Source: Symsagittifera roscoffensis (lineage: Eukaryota > Xenacoelomorpha > Acoela > Convolutidae). From it: a stretch of 64,000 nucleotides of DNA. This document shows positions 42,865 to 53,505 of the stretch, piece after piece. The notes beneath the pieces were generated by a model that was given only the letters and a program-made list of their open reading frames with translations, did no database searches and was not told the origin of the DNA. The position numbers and the translations under genes were made by a program. Position 1 is the stretch's first letter; every line of letters begins with the position of its first letter. Location of the stretch: assembly GCF_963678635.1 (NCBI RefSeq), contig NC_087065.1:26433254-26497253 (forward strand), in the 5' to 3' direction.

Positions 42865-43364
42865 ATTTTTTTGACCTACCAAACCACTATTCAAACAATG
42901 TCGTCATAACGGACAGCGATTTTATAGTCACGGAGCGTACATTCGCTATAGCGATAACCGCGGATGTAAGCTTCAAAACAGCACTAGCGGCTGACTTCAA
43001 AAGAGAGTATAAGAATATCGAGTTTTTATGGAAACAGAGGCCTGATGTGGGAGGAATGATAGCGCTGCCCCCAGATCACAGATCTGTTGCATCACAGATA
43101 CCAGGGAAGTATTTGTGTTTCCTGGTAACTAAGGCCACTGATAAGCAACACGTGAAACCAGAGAGCTTGGTATTGGCCTTGATTCGACTTAGAGGTTTTC
43201 TGGTTGAGAGAGGAGTGACCTCTCTCTCTTTACCAGTCTATGATCCCAATGATCCGAGAGAGTTATATGCCCTTGTACACGTGATATTTTTGGAAACTAA
43301 CATAGAGGTTTACTTTTATAACAAGTACTTAAGAGCATATAATAGGAGGTGCATTCAGCGATAA
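42865..43364 (+). pseudogene. Element A macro domain (TARG1/OARD1/Poa1-like)
   Basis: Open frame from about 42865 to the stop at 43364. The order of elements follows the TARG1/Poa1 branch of macro domains: a hydrophobic strand AIAITADVSF, helix ALAADFKREYKNIEFL, strand VGGMIALP, strand KYLCFLVTK, helix SLVLALIRLRGFLVERGV, strand SLSLPVYDP and a last strand NIEVYFYNKY. Family members bind or hydrolyse ADP-ribose esters. The Gly-rich ADP-ribose loops (GAGIA and GCGLD in TARG1) are replaced here (KTALA, DPNDP), while the Lys of the LVTK strand remains, so activity is doubtful. Element B encodes the same fold at 54440-54040. Confidence 0.7.
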
Positions 43365-43796
43365 GTGGTTTTTATTAAGTTCACTTTTTAGGCATTAGGA
43401 TTAAGTTCTAGGTTAACTGTTATGGATTAGATTGTTAAGTGATATTGTTGATGTGTGGTATTTGTATATTATGTTGTTGTAAGGGTATGCTTCATGTGAT
43501 GTTTATGTCATGAAAGCCTGGAACACTCCAGGTACGAAAGGTGACAGCGCTCAGTTGTGTTATCTTGACAAGATCGCAGGCGGACGATCCACCTTGGTGC
43601 TAGTTTTTAAATCAAGAACGAAATAGAATTTCAATAGATTGATCTTAAAAGATGTGAATGATTTTTTATCTTAGAAAAGGAACAGCCTGGAATAATGGCT
43701 CTAAGTCGTGACTTGTTTTCTAGATCTTGAAAAATCCCACTTTGTTTATTGACCTTGAATAACAAGAAGAGTGCGACTACACATACACAAAGAAAC
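43365..43796 (+). other. Non-coding spacer between pol/macro and the 3' polyprotein of element A
   Basis: 432 bp without an ORF, containing a short inverted repeat (CCTGGAACACTCCAGG). Element B has a spacer at the same place (about 54040-53506). A separate promoter, a splice acceptor or an internal initiation signal for the 3' polyprotein could lie here. Confidence 0.45.
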
Positions 43797-45638
43797 ATGA
43801 GTGACACGAACGACTTGATGGATTTCATCTCAGCGAGCCTAGGAACGACTCTAGATGAGGTATATCAACGCCTGGTGGATTGCAATTTCTCACTAGAAGA
43901 CCCGGAGTTGGCGATGTTCACCGTCACACTCTTGAATGCTATGGGAAGAGAAGCCCGTCCGTACCGCCCCACGGAAGTGGTCTTAATGTTGGCGTACAGC
44001 GAGTCCGGGACTGCTGAGAGAGGCCAAAACCGACTGATGAGATGGCGTCGATGAGAAATGTCTGGCCATGACCTGGCTCGTGAGCCGGGACTAGGTGAGC
44101 AGAGGGACAACCGGCTATGTGAGATGCCCTTACCTATTCAACCAGTGCAGCCTCTTATCGGAGCAAAACGATCACGTGACGGCCCGGGCCCGTCACACTC
44201 AGCAGATTTTCCAATGGCTGCTCCTCCACAGAAGAGAAAAAAGATGAGTGCGTTGGAGATTCAGACATCGGAGACGATTGAGACGCTGGAAAATAAAGAA
44301 AAGGACCAGAGGGAGCTGTATGCCAAGTTGGAAGAGTACAAGGCAATAGGTCGAGAAAGAGACGAGTGGAAGAAGAATTTCGAGGACACGCGAATAGCTC
44401 TTAAAGAGGAAGAGATTAGACACCTGAAAGAGTTATATATGGCGAGAGTGAGCCAAGTGTCACCGGAGGTTCTAGCGACGATGAACTCCTCGGATGGATC
44501 CAGGTACACACGTCCCAGGACGAAGGCACAGGAGCTGTGCGCTCTGAAAGAGCGCGGGGCTCCTCAGCAGACATCACAGTCTGCTCCGAACCCGAGAAAG
44601 ACAATACCGGATCCTTCAGATACCTACTTGGCTCCCCAGTTTCAGGAGTCATTCAATCAGGTAGCCAGAGCAGCGATGAATGAGATCAACAGGACCACTG
44701 CACGGACGCTGGGTAGGATCGTCCCTTCCCAACGCCTCGATCATTCCTCGAGTAGCTCGGAGCGAATACGTCGAGCTATTGTACCAACGGGAACTATATG
44801 TGGCGAAACGACTCAGAGATCTCGCATAGTGGACATCAGAAAGATCCTAGCGGTACGCAACCTGTTCGTGCAAGTAGCCGCTGAGCATCCTCGAGCTTGT
44901 TTGAACGGCATGAGCTGGAACCCTGCCGTAAGCAACCAGGTAATTCCCCCAGGGCGTCGTCATTTGGTTGTTGGAGATAATTTAGTATGGGATCTGAACG
45001 AGATCTATGTGAGTGGTCAGATCATTGTTCTATCTTTTGGAGGAGCCTCCGTGGCTCAGGTCATCAAGATGATGGAGTTTCAGGGCGAGAATCACCTAGA
45101 TACGTTGGTGATAACGCTCGGTACCAATGACGTTTCAAGGGTCTCTGTCAACCCAGAAGGCAAGTGGGAGCCCCTACGGGTCTGTCTTCTGAACGAGCTG
45201 AAGGAGAAATACAGGCCCAGACTCGTGGTGCTGTCCACGATACCGCAGAACCCGGAGGTTGGCACGCCAGTGGCGCATATCATGAACGGCAATGTGACCC
45301 GGTGGAACGATATGACCCGCAGCCTGGTGAGAAGCAATCCCAGCGAGCTGCGACTCATGGATCTTGAGAGTATGCTGCGAATGATTGCTCATCTCGCGCT
45401 CACCAGAGATGGGATACACTTCAACACTCAGCAAGGGAGACGCTGGATAGACGACGTGTTTCAGACACAGGTAGGTGAAATGGAGCAAGAAGTGAGGACA
45501 ACCGACTCACTGGCTCGGACCAGTTCGACTGGGGGAAGTAGAGTGAGGGGTAATGGGCAGGAACCAGTTGCCAATTGCCTCGGCCCCTGGCAATGGAAAC
45601 GAGTGGAACCGCTCCCGTTTCTCCAAGCTCAGATGTGA
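43797..45638 (+). pseudogene. Element A 3' polyprotein, part 1: helical domain, coiled coil and SGNH hydrolase
   Basis: Two ORFs in one frame (43797-44054 and 44058-45638) divided by a single TGA; element B reads through the same point, so this was one protein. The first part is helical (LDEVYQRLVD...FTVTLLNAM). In the 526-aa second ORF: basic PQKRKK (~55), coiled coil (~65-130), disordered linker, then an SGNH hydrolase: block I VVGDNL (306-309), LSFGGASV (block II), LGTNDVS (Gly355, Asn357, Asp358) and DGIHFN (Asp451, His454). The nucleophile Ser is Asn308 here, while element B has GDSL. SGNH enzymes are esterases/lipases or acetylesterases. It is not a usual Ty3/Gypsy domain. Confidence 0.78.
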
Positions 45639-46273
45639 GAGAAAGGTTGCGGACTGCTCCTCCCCGTAGAAGACAATCGTTGGAGAGCCGACTTGGGAGA
45701 CCAATTGATCAGAGTCAGACTAGCTCTCAGACTATATCGAGGACGAGTAACCCGCCCACCGTGCTGCTTTGGAACCGTCCAGATCCCAGCGGTTGGGGAC
45801 AATATAAAACGGATATGTCAACGAACTTGAACATGAACACGTTGACATGTCGAGTGGATGCAAGGAGGATGATGGGTGGAGACGGTCCCACAGTGTCGGG
45901 ATTATGTCAAATACCGGGCGTGGACTGGCTGTTAGCGGAACAGGAACAGTTTAGCTTCGCGACCACGCCCAGGTTTGTGGACCTTGATGGGTTGCATCAG
46001 GACAATACCCGATCTCTTACGGACGTCCGTCTGAGAGCCAGGCAATTGACACCACTTTCCCAGAGGGGCAAACTTCTGACAGAGAATAAGCCCAACAATA
46101 AGCATCATAAGATGTATAGGCAGTTCTCTAAACCACCCTGCCATGCGCCAGTTGAATATTCGAGAGACTATTCCCGAGCGACCTCGGTGGAGGGGGACGA
46201 TAGGAGATACGCGGGACTGAAGGCACCAGTGGGTGACAGCCTGGTTGCTGCCTATGATATACCCTGGATATAA
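45575..46273 (+). pseudogene. Element A 3' polyprotein, part 2: linker domain
   Basis: 232 aa ORF overlapping the previous ORF by 64 nt in another frame; probably a frameshifted continuation. It has a basic, Arg/Ser-rich start and a conserved block MNTLTCRVDARRMM...VDWLLAEQEQFSFAT, matched in element B by LACRREVMEVL...VDWLKAHEAHFS (about 51740-51600, minus). Function unknown. Confidence 0.5.
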
Positions 46274-46293
46274 AGGCTGCAAAATATCTGATA

Positions 46294-46734
46294 GTGGCCA
46301 GTTCAGATTATCTCTATACGCCTCGTTCCCTCTTTTGGCTCGACGTGATTTTCTTGACAGCGCCTAAGTTAGACTGGGGGCAATCAGTAGGCATGACGAT
46401 AAGCGTGCGGAGGACGATCAGCATGGATCCGCAGGTGATAGTAATTGCCGGCTCGAATGACCACCTGCAAAGCAGACGGCTGTTGTCCCGTCTGACAGAT
46501 GGATTGATCCCAAGCAATGAAGTCATAGGGGAGGCTATAATGACGTTGCTCTCAGCCATGACCAAAGTAGAGGCATCAGTGCAGCGACACTTCACCAAGA
46601 ATGTGGTGAAGATCATTTTTGTGTTATCACCGGGGTACGCCACATTGCCAGAACCGTTACAATTTGTGTACACGATGGTCACAACTCTAGCAGAGGGGCG
46701 ATTCAGCGTGATAATACCGCACCGAACAGAATAG
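46294..46734 (+). pseudogene. Element A 3' polyprotein, part 3: second SGNH-like block
   Basis: 146 aa. The frame just upstream reads YLIVASSDYLYT (a block-I-like strand then Ser/Asp); within the ORF VIVIAGSNDHLQ gives the Gly-x-Asn-Asp block of SGNH hydrolases, followed by helix and IIFVLSPGYATLPEPL. Element B has VIIVAGSDFDG and LLLFAGMNDHLH in the same order. The GDSL string near 46240 is not conserved in B and is probably chance. A second, degenerate SGNH-like fold is the best reading. Confidence 0.5.
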
Positions 46735-47270
46735 TGGACCCCAATAACTATTACCCACCCCGTTTTGAGCTTCCTGCCATCTGGGCGGACATTTACAATG
46801 TCATCCAGGGATTCAAGGATTGCAGCACAACTCGATTGGTGCTGGACGAAGTCCTGGGGTTGAAGCTGTCCAACTTTGCCAGGTTACTGACGTTGAGACC
46901 AGGAGTAGATGATGATCAGTTGTTTGTAAAACAGGTGGCCAATGACCTCTGGTTCAGACAGATGGATTATGCTAAACATGACATCGGCAGAAGAGGACCT
47001 CATGGCGTTGACCTTGAGGACAAAGTCACACACCAATTCAGGGTTGTGTTTGTCGCCAAGAGTGTGTACCTTAGGAGAAGATGCGTTCCAGCATGCACCG
47101 GCAGTAATCAAGGAGATACACACTTATCTGAGAAACTTGATCAACAAAAGGGAGTTAGCCGGAGGCATGATGTTACAGTTGATGCAAGATTTGAACACGA
47201 TGTCGCTAGATAGATCCAAGCGGATATCTTGGCCACGAGGGCACATTATGAGAGATCAGACGCTATCTTG
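46734..47270 (+). pseudogene. Element A 3' polyprotein, part 4: helical region cut by the gap
   Basis: ORF 46734-47213 begins with PPRFELPAIWADIYNVIQGF...LKLSNFARLL...VANDLWFRQMDYAK, conserved in element B (GWADVSHALNGF...LEISNLARQL...LAASLWFRNMEL). After a frame change near 46980 the frame used by ORF 46942 continues with VIKEIHTYLRNLI until the Ns. Mostly alpha-helical; no known family. Confidence 0.5.
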
Positions 47271-47470
47271 NNNNNNNNNNNNNNNNNNNNNNNNNNNNNN
47301 NNNNNNNNNNNNNNNNNNNNNNNNNNNNNNNNNNNNNNNNNNNNNNNNNNNNNNNNNNNNNNNNNNNNNNNNNNNNNNNNNNNNNNNNNNNNNNNNNNNN
47401 NNNNNNNNNNNNNNNNNNNNNNNNNNNNNNNNNNNNNNNNNNNNNNNNNNNNNNNNNNNNNNNNNNNNNN
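47271..47470. other. Assembly gap (200 N)
   Basis: A run of exactly 200 N, the usual placeholder for a gap of unknown size. Both large elements run into it from opposite sides, so their 3' ends may be missing or misjoined here. Confidence 1.
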
Positions 47471-49788
47471 GATAGCAGGATCGGATGGTAGCGTCGGGTA
47501 TCACTGACATAACCCATCTCAAGAAACACATGGCATCTTTCCTCCTCACCAGACTTAATCCTGAGTTATCTCGAGCAACATGCTGCATGAGCATTCGATA
47601 CACATGTAGGCCTTTGTCGCCCAACTTTAGTTTATCTCCTGAAGTCAGTTCTTCTAACGCCAATCCTGCCAGACTCCAATTGAACAACAAAAGGGTTCGC
47701 CATTAAAGGTTGTGCCGACTAGGGCGGTCTCATTTCATTCTCGAAGTACTCTAGCAACAGTTTCTCCCAAGTTAGTCCCAAATTCCTTCTCAACTCTAAT
47801 TTAATTACCTCGGCTCTATATTGAGTGGCCCAATTCCGACGATTTCTGGACACTCTGCAATCCAGTTCCTTCAGGCATTCTTCCATTTCTTTCATCGTAT
47901 CAAAGGCTATCCACCAGGAGCGGGCGGTATTTCTCCTTAACCGTTTCTCGAGGGGGTCACTGGTCACTTGTTTTCCAAAGCTCTGGTGTTGACTTGCCGA
48001 TGTCCACTTCCCACATTTGTCCACTGGTAGAGTCCTCCTTTGCATTCTCCTTTTGAGGTTTGAAGTCTTCTTCCGTTCCTGGGATGGTCGCGGTTTCCAT
48101 CTCAGTCAGTACGTCAGCCAACTTCCGGGCCATCGAGTTGCTCTTGTAGATTGTTGTCTTGCTAGGAACATCGGTGCCGTCTCTTTCAGGTTCTTCTCCG
48201 ATACCTCCTCCGCCGATGGTCTCGGCTCTATCACCTCCCGCTTCCTCTTCCTCGGCCTCACTCCTTTACTCGGGGGCGTAGTCACGATCATGACTGAATC
48301 CGCTTCTTTGTCCAGACCTTCTTCACCTGACTCTTTCCTCCCCCTCTTCTCTAGTCTTTTTATCTTTAATTATAATAATAGGTTCGTTTTTATTATCACT
48401 TTTAGTTTTAACTCTTTTATTTTCAACTTTCTTTCTTAGAGTAGAGTTGTCTTTACAGGATTCATACTCAGTGCTCTGCTTTGTTTTCCGCATGTGGGTC
48501 ATCTTGCCGAGCAATTCTTCTCGCGCGTGGTGCCGGGACTAAAAATTTTTGTCACCACCTCTTCGTTAGGGGTAGCTTCTATCTCCATTTCTTCTTCGGC
48601 TTCGCTGAGGCTTTCATCCATCTCCTCCCCTTCTCCTACTTCAGCTTCGTATCTCTTCAGGGCATCCTCAAATCTGCCTTCCATCGACTGACAGAGGGGT
48701 ATCGACTGACAGAGGTGAGGATCCAGCGCTTTGTACTCCGTTAGGGGTACATCGAGGGTTCCTGCCGCGTCCAGTTTTCGCCCACCATGCCACAACTCCA
48801 CCTCCTCAATCCATAAGGCGCCAGATGTTTCTCGTGATGCATATCGTTCCGTCCTTTAGGGCCCGTCCTTTTGACCTTCTTCCACGATCATCCTTCCGCT
48901 GTCATATATGGGCTCCTTGTTCTCGAATCCAGTCCTCTCAAGCACTTTGTTTACATCCCGGATCTCATACTTGGGAGGCATTGAACTCCGCATTTTGTTG
49001 GCTTGAGTGGTTCATGAATTTATATTAATTTCGCACGTATGGAAATACACTGCTGCCGAGTATCCAATGAACAGGGGATCCCAGCCATCTGTGAACACTT
49101 TCTGGTGTCGTTCTACGGCCTCTCTAGCCTGTATCGATGGGAACATCATCGGGCTATTTGTTCCCAAAATCATTCGCCTCACCGTGGAAACTCTGGGATG
49201 GTGGCTGGCAACATTTCCCGATCTAGAATCGTTTCAATCTCTCTCTTCACAAACTCAAAACTCTTCTTCCATGCTGGAATTCTCAAGATCTCTCTCGTAA
49301 TCTTTGCCACAGGTTTCAGGTTCCAGAATTTTGGGTAGGCGTCGATAGGACCCTCTCATTTTCCCCCCATTCTACATTGCATCTGACCTCTGAAATTGAG
49401 CACTATCGCCTCTGGGTCTTTCACCTTTCCGAAAAGCACAATCTCACACATCTGTGCTCTCAAGTCTTCTTGCCTACACCATTTCAACGATGTCCCGTCA
49501 AGGATGTTTATTAGACTCACGCACACTACCGAATATGGGTATGCGGTCACAATTGGGCTGGGAAGGCATACGTTACTGCGGGTCCATAAATGCAGGTCAA
49601 TACCTCCCCCAGCCCTCTGATCATTCCTAGTGAATCAGACCGCATTGCCACACACAAGTCGGTCAGAAGGGCATGCCTCCGTTCATCTCTCTCATTTCTT
49701 CTTCAGTCTTCGGGTTCTTTCCCTCACCTGTCAGATGCCGATTCTGCATCGAGAGGTATTCTACCAGAAGTGTCTTTAATCTGGCGGC
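47471..49788 (-). pseudogene. Element B 3' polyprotein, C-terminal part
   Basis: Sequence beyond the point where A is cut by the gap. Readable pieces: 49550-49356, an acidic stretch (48650-48540, EAEVGEGEEMDESLSEAEEE), a basic NLS-like patch PRKRKREV (48240 region), 48045-47719 (helical, KEMEECLKELDCRV...WEKLLLEYFEN) and 47690 into the gap. No family recognised; the end is not reached. Confidence 0.4.
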
Positions 49789-50730
49789 TCATTTGTAAGT
49801 ATAGTTCTCAAGACTCGGGTGGGCTTTCCTTATCGACAGGGGGTCCATGAATTTCATCAATCGGTGGAAAACTGCCAAATTCCCATGCGTATGAAGTACC
49901 AACGCCAAGTACTCATCAATTCTGGGGTTTTCCACACCCCTACTGAACATGAAGGCAGGACCCATATTGAATAAGTATCTGGAGTATACCAGATACAAGG
50001 CTAACAATAAGTTGATTGAAATTCTCAGGAGATCTTGTACAAATGCTTCGATCATAGTGTTTCCCGCGTAAAATATCCTGTCCATGTATTTTTTCTCCCA
50101 GCATGGGCTCAAGAATCTCAAGTTTTTGTGTGATTTCCTCGTTTTTTATTCACCCTTTGCATGTTTTCTCCAGAAGCCAGCAATGGTGGTTTCGTTTGCT
50201 GATGTGATGAATGTGCCCACCGTCAGTTCCCTCTTCTCAGAGTTCTCGAGTTGATCTTGCGGGAACTCCCATATTTGCTTAATCAGTCACATTCTCTAGC
50301 TTTGGCGTCAGGAACGGCCATCTATCTCTTTCTTGAGTTAAACGATATACCATCAATTCCAGCTGCTTCTCCGCTCTCGCCACATTCCTCCGATCATTGA
50401 TGGGTCTTCTCGTACTGGTAGTGGAACCCGTTTTCGTGAGCTCCATATTTCGGAACCATAAACTAGCGGCCAGGTGGCCAATCACGGGATGATCATCCCC
50501 TATTTCAGGTTAAACTTCAGCTGTCTGGCCAGGTTCGATATCTCGAGACAAAGCACCTCACCCAACCCGATCAATACGCTTGCAAGCTCGTAGAAACCGT
50601 TCAAGGCGTGAGACACATCTGCCCAGCCCGCCGCAACTTCCGACTTCTCAAGTCTCAAGTTCACCGGCTCAAGTTCTTGATTAGGAGCTGACATCAACAT
50701 ACGCAGCCCACTGTGTATCAAGACTAACAT
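49789..50730 (-). pseudogene. Element B 3' polyprotein, helical region shared with A
   Basis: ORFs 50730-50500, 50485-50279 and 50121-49789: GWADVSHALNGFYE...LEISNLARQL, LAASLWFRNMEL and IEAFVQDLLRISINLLLALY. They align with A up to its end at the gap. Alpha-helical; a 17-residue hydrophobic run (ISINLLLALYLVY) is probably not a membrane span because A has charged residues there. Confidence 0.5.
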
Positions 50731-50742
50731 CCGCTATCATGA

Positions 50743-51799
50743 CTAACATCGCATACACGAATTGGAGAGCGGGTGGCATGCTTGAATAGCCTGGTTATGA
50801 AGTGAATACCACCTTGTTTTCAATCTCAATCTAGCGGCGACCAACTCCTGCACTTCGTTCTTTGAGGCAAACAGTGTCTGAATTGCATCCCAGATCTTCT
50901 TCGGCGTCTGTTCTCCGTTTCTCAAGGGCTCAAATAAACCTACCTGCCGCGTGTAGATGGTCGTTCATCCCCGCAAACAACAACAACTCGGGTTCACAAG
51001 GCGTCTCCGATTTCATTGCCACAACCAGAGTCAACATCTGATTCAGTTCCAGCCCTGGCAGCAGGTACACCAACGTTTGTGGCCAAAACAACTTTGGAGA
51101 CATTCCGTCGAAGTCCGACCCTGCTACGATGATTACTCTCGCTACTCAGGGTCTGAGCGATCATAGACTGCCAGTGCTTTGGCCAGCTGTGAAGTTCCCT
51201 GAGACTTTCCATATCGTGGATCTTCTGCCAATTTTGGGCCCATGTAAGCAGTATCGGGGAGTCCCATACTCATCGGCTCAAGGGTCTGAGCGATCATAGA
51301 CTGCAAGTGCCTTGGTCAGCTGTGCGGTTCCATGAGATTTTCCATATCGTGGATCTTCTGACATTTTTGGGCCCATGTAAGCAGTATCGGGGATTCCCAT
51401 ACTCATCGGCTCAAGAAGCTTCTCCACGATTCTCAACTGCGGAGGAATCACCACGCGAATTCTGAAAATGCTCGTGCGGTGCTTTGGTGGTTTAACAATG
51501 TGGCCTGTGCTTCCCAACTCCTTGAGAGGCCGGTAGTTGACTGGAACAAAGATCGATCTCCTCCCGGTCAGGTCCGCTGCTTACAAAGTCTTGTCTCGAG
51601 AAAAATGCGCTTCATGCGCTTTTAGCCAATCCACGCAATATTGGTTACTCTGATCCTCGTGTGACAGACTCTTGAGTCCCAAGACTTCCATCACTTCCCG
51701 CCTGCAGGCTAGATTTCCGAGATCCAGATTTCTCACTCGCTCCAAACACCTGGCTTTGTTTGATTATCCAGGGCCTTCTGCTGATGCCTTGACGGTCGT
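50743..51799 (-). pseudogene. Element B linker and second SGNH-like block
   Basis: Broken frames match A parts 2 and 3: LACRREVMEVL, VDWLKAHEAHFS, then (about 51150-50950) VIIVAGSDFDG, KLFWPQTLVYLL and LLLFAGMNDHLH. ORF 50925-50743 continues with a helical segment. The hydrophobic strand plus Gly-x-Asn-Asp signature supports an SGNH-like fold. Confidence 0.5.
51149..51414. repeat. 133-bp tandem duplication inside element B
   Basis: 51149-51281 and 51282-51414 are near-identical (GGGTCTGAGCGATCATAGAC ... ACTCATCGGCTCAAG), differing at several sites. It duplicates the segment just before the second SGNH-like block and is absent from A. Confidence 0.85.
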
Positions 51800-52780
51800 G
51801 TCTTTTTCTACTATCACTACTGACGACACCACCGAGCTTTAAGGCGTGGAAGACTCTTTCTCATCCTTCTCCATGGGTGTCGAGCCCAGCTGCCTGCTCC
51901 TGCTATTCACTGAACTTCCTCTAGAATCGATTTTCTCCCCCAGTCGGTCGGTCACCGGCCTGACCGAGAAAAAGGAGGGCCTCGGGGATGGACCGTAGGT
52001 GAATCGGGCAGTTTCCAGCAGGTCTGACTCTAGATCGTTGATATGTCTTCGAAAGACACCATTCAACCACTCCAAGCCCTTAGGCTTATCGAGGTGGATG
52101 CCATCTGAGGATGAGTTATGCGGTAGGGAATCCTCTATCCTTCGCGCGACATCTCAGTGGCAAGATGCTCTTCTTCTGTATTTCTCTAATTATGTCGTTG
52201 ATGTAGCGCACCCTCTCATTCATGATCATTGCATTCTCGTCTGCCAACAACTGAGGCATTGCTGCACCCGAGAAACTCAAGACTCCCACTTGCCAGTGCG
52301 CCTGGATCCTCGTCAGAACCCTGATCAGACTGTCCCCAATTATTTAGTGGACCGTGCCGTGCCGTCTGGCATTCTAGGTTGTGTGAAATATTTCACCAAA
52401 GATGCATAATTGTAGGCGTCACTCCTCTCGCGTTGAACTACCGTCAAATCCTCCCTGCGATGAAGATGATATGCGCCGTCGGTGCTCTTTTTGTAGTTTG
52501 AGATCATGACGCTCCTTACAAGTTGTTCTCTCCAGTTGAGTGGGTCAGTCTCGCGTCCAGGACTCTCAGGAGTCCTTGACTTCAGCCTCTCCTGTAATTC
52601 CTTGAGACGTAACGTCCCCGCGCTAGCCTGACTGACGCACGTTGAGCTGGGTGTCAGAACCGGTAGTGCGACATCTACCCTAAGCGGTCTGATTCGGCCA
52701 GACTCAAGATCTCTCAAGGAAGGGACGGGTTCTGGTTCATATAGCGAACAAGCAAGCATAAACAAGCATATAGCAAGCAA
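51800..52780 (-). pseudogene. Element B SGNH hydrolase region
   Basis: After a Pro/Arg-rich linker (ORF 52780-52340), minus-strand 52340-52270 reads IIGDSLIRVL, a textbook block I with the nucleophile Ser, and VGVLSFSGAAMPQLL (block II). Near 52115-52060, in another frame, DGIHLDKPKGLEWLNGVF gives the Asp-x-x-His of block V. The Gly-x-Asn block III present in A is missing, apparently deleted. A has GDNL at block I, so the catalytic Ser is ancestral and lost in A. Confidence 0.7.
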
Positions 52781-52819
52781 GCAACGGAGGTGAAGCGTCC
52801 ACTCGACCTGGGGGTTTCA

Positions 52820-53505
52820 TTAAACTCCATCTTGGACTCTGGAAAAAATCGAGGTCTTCATCTTCCGCTCGACGCCACTTGCGATTTTTCGCTGTTTTCT
52901 CTGCAATTGCTCCAGTTCTGATTTTGTCGAGTCACAGTTACCTCTGATCTCCTGCAATTTATGAGCTTGATCCCGCCCCGCCCTCAACAAGTCCCTCTCA
53001 AGTATCACCTTGTCATTTTCGAGCACGGCTTGATCCCTGTCGAGATTGGCTTGGTCCCTTTCCTTTTGAGGCTTTTCCTGTTCCCTCTTCAAGTTACTGG
53101 ATATGCCTTCTCCGTTTGTTGAGACCGTATCAAGGACAAGGCTCCAGTCCTTGTTGTCAGCCTGGTCGGGATGGGAAATTCTCCAGCGCCATGTTCCGTC
53201 ATATTGCTCAAGCAAGGATTCCTCGCCAGATCTAATCCCCTCAAGCCTCCATCTATGTTCCAAAACAGCCACCTAGTCTGTTCTTGATTAGAGATCCCGT
53301 CCGAGGTGTAGCCCAATATCAGCTCTGCCTCAGTCGCCGACTCTCTGCATTCCTCTTGGGACTCCAGCTGCAGGATGGCGTTAAGCATCACTGCCAGCCT
53401 CTCATCCACTTGCGTGTGATCAAGATCCCTCAAGCGCCTATACAGTTCTTCGAGCGTGGGTTTCTTCAATGCTGCTGGCATAGATTTCCAAAAACGGTCT
53501 GCCAT
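52820..53505 (-). pseudogene. Element B 3' polyprotein, N-terminal helical and coiled-coil part
   Basis: ORF 53505-53089 (138 aa) begins with LEELYRRLRDLDHTQVDERL, matching the first helical domain of A, and reads without a stop through GLDLARNP, where A has its TGA nearby. ORF 53272-52820 has a coiled coil (KREQEKPQKERDQANLDRDQ and following) equivalent to the A coiled coil. Confidence 0.65.

Larger units (their letters stand above)
34129..47270 (+). mobile_element. Element A: large Ty3/Gypsy-like retroelement with 3' macro and SGNH modules
   Basis: Order: gag with coiled coil, zinc knuckles, aspartic protease (DTG), reverse transcriptase (YVDD), RNase H, long linker, integrase with HHCC zinc finger and GPF motif, then a macro domain, helical/coiled-coil region, SGNH hydrolase, second SGNH-like block and a helical region cut by the gap. 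RT before integrase places it with Ty3/Gypsy. At least 13 kb is coding-like. Many frameshifts and stops make it a non-functional copy. No LTR pair is visible; the 3' end is lost in the N run. Element B repeats the same plan on the other strand. Confidence 0.85.

Noticed and set aside
46230-46262. GDSLVAAYD in element A as a second active SGNH block I
   Set aside because: The equivalent segment of B reads GTAQLTKALAVYD, so the GDSL string is not conserved; the block-I-like strand lies further downstream.
46942-47690. ORFs spanning the N run
   Set aside because: Translations of N (X residues) are artefacts; only the parts outside 47271-47470 were used.
49789-50121. Envelope-like transmembrane protein in the 3' region
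   Set aside because: Only a short hydrophobic helix is present and A has charged residues there; no signal peptide, furin site or fusion-peptide pattern.
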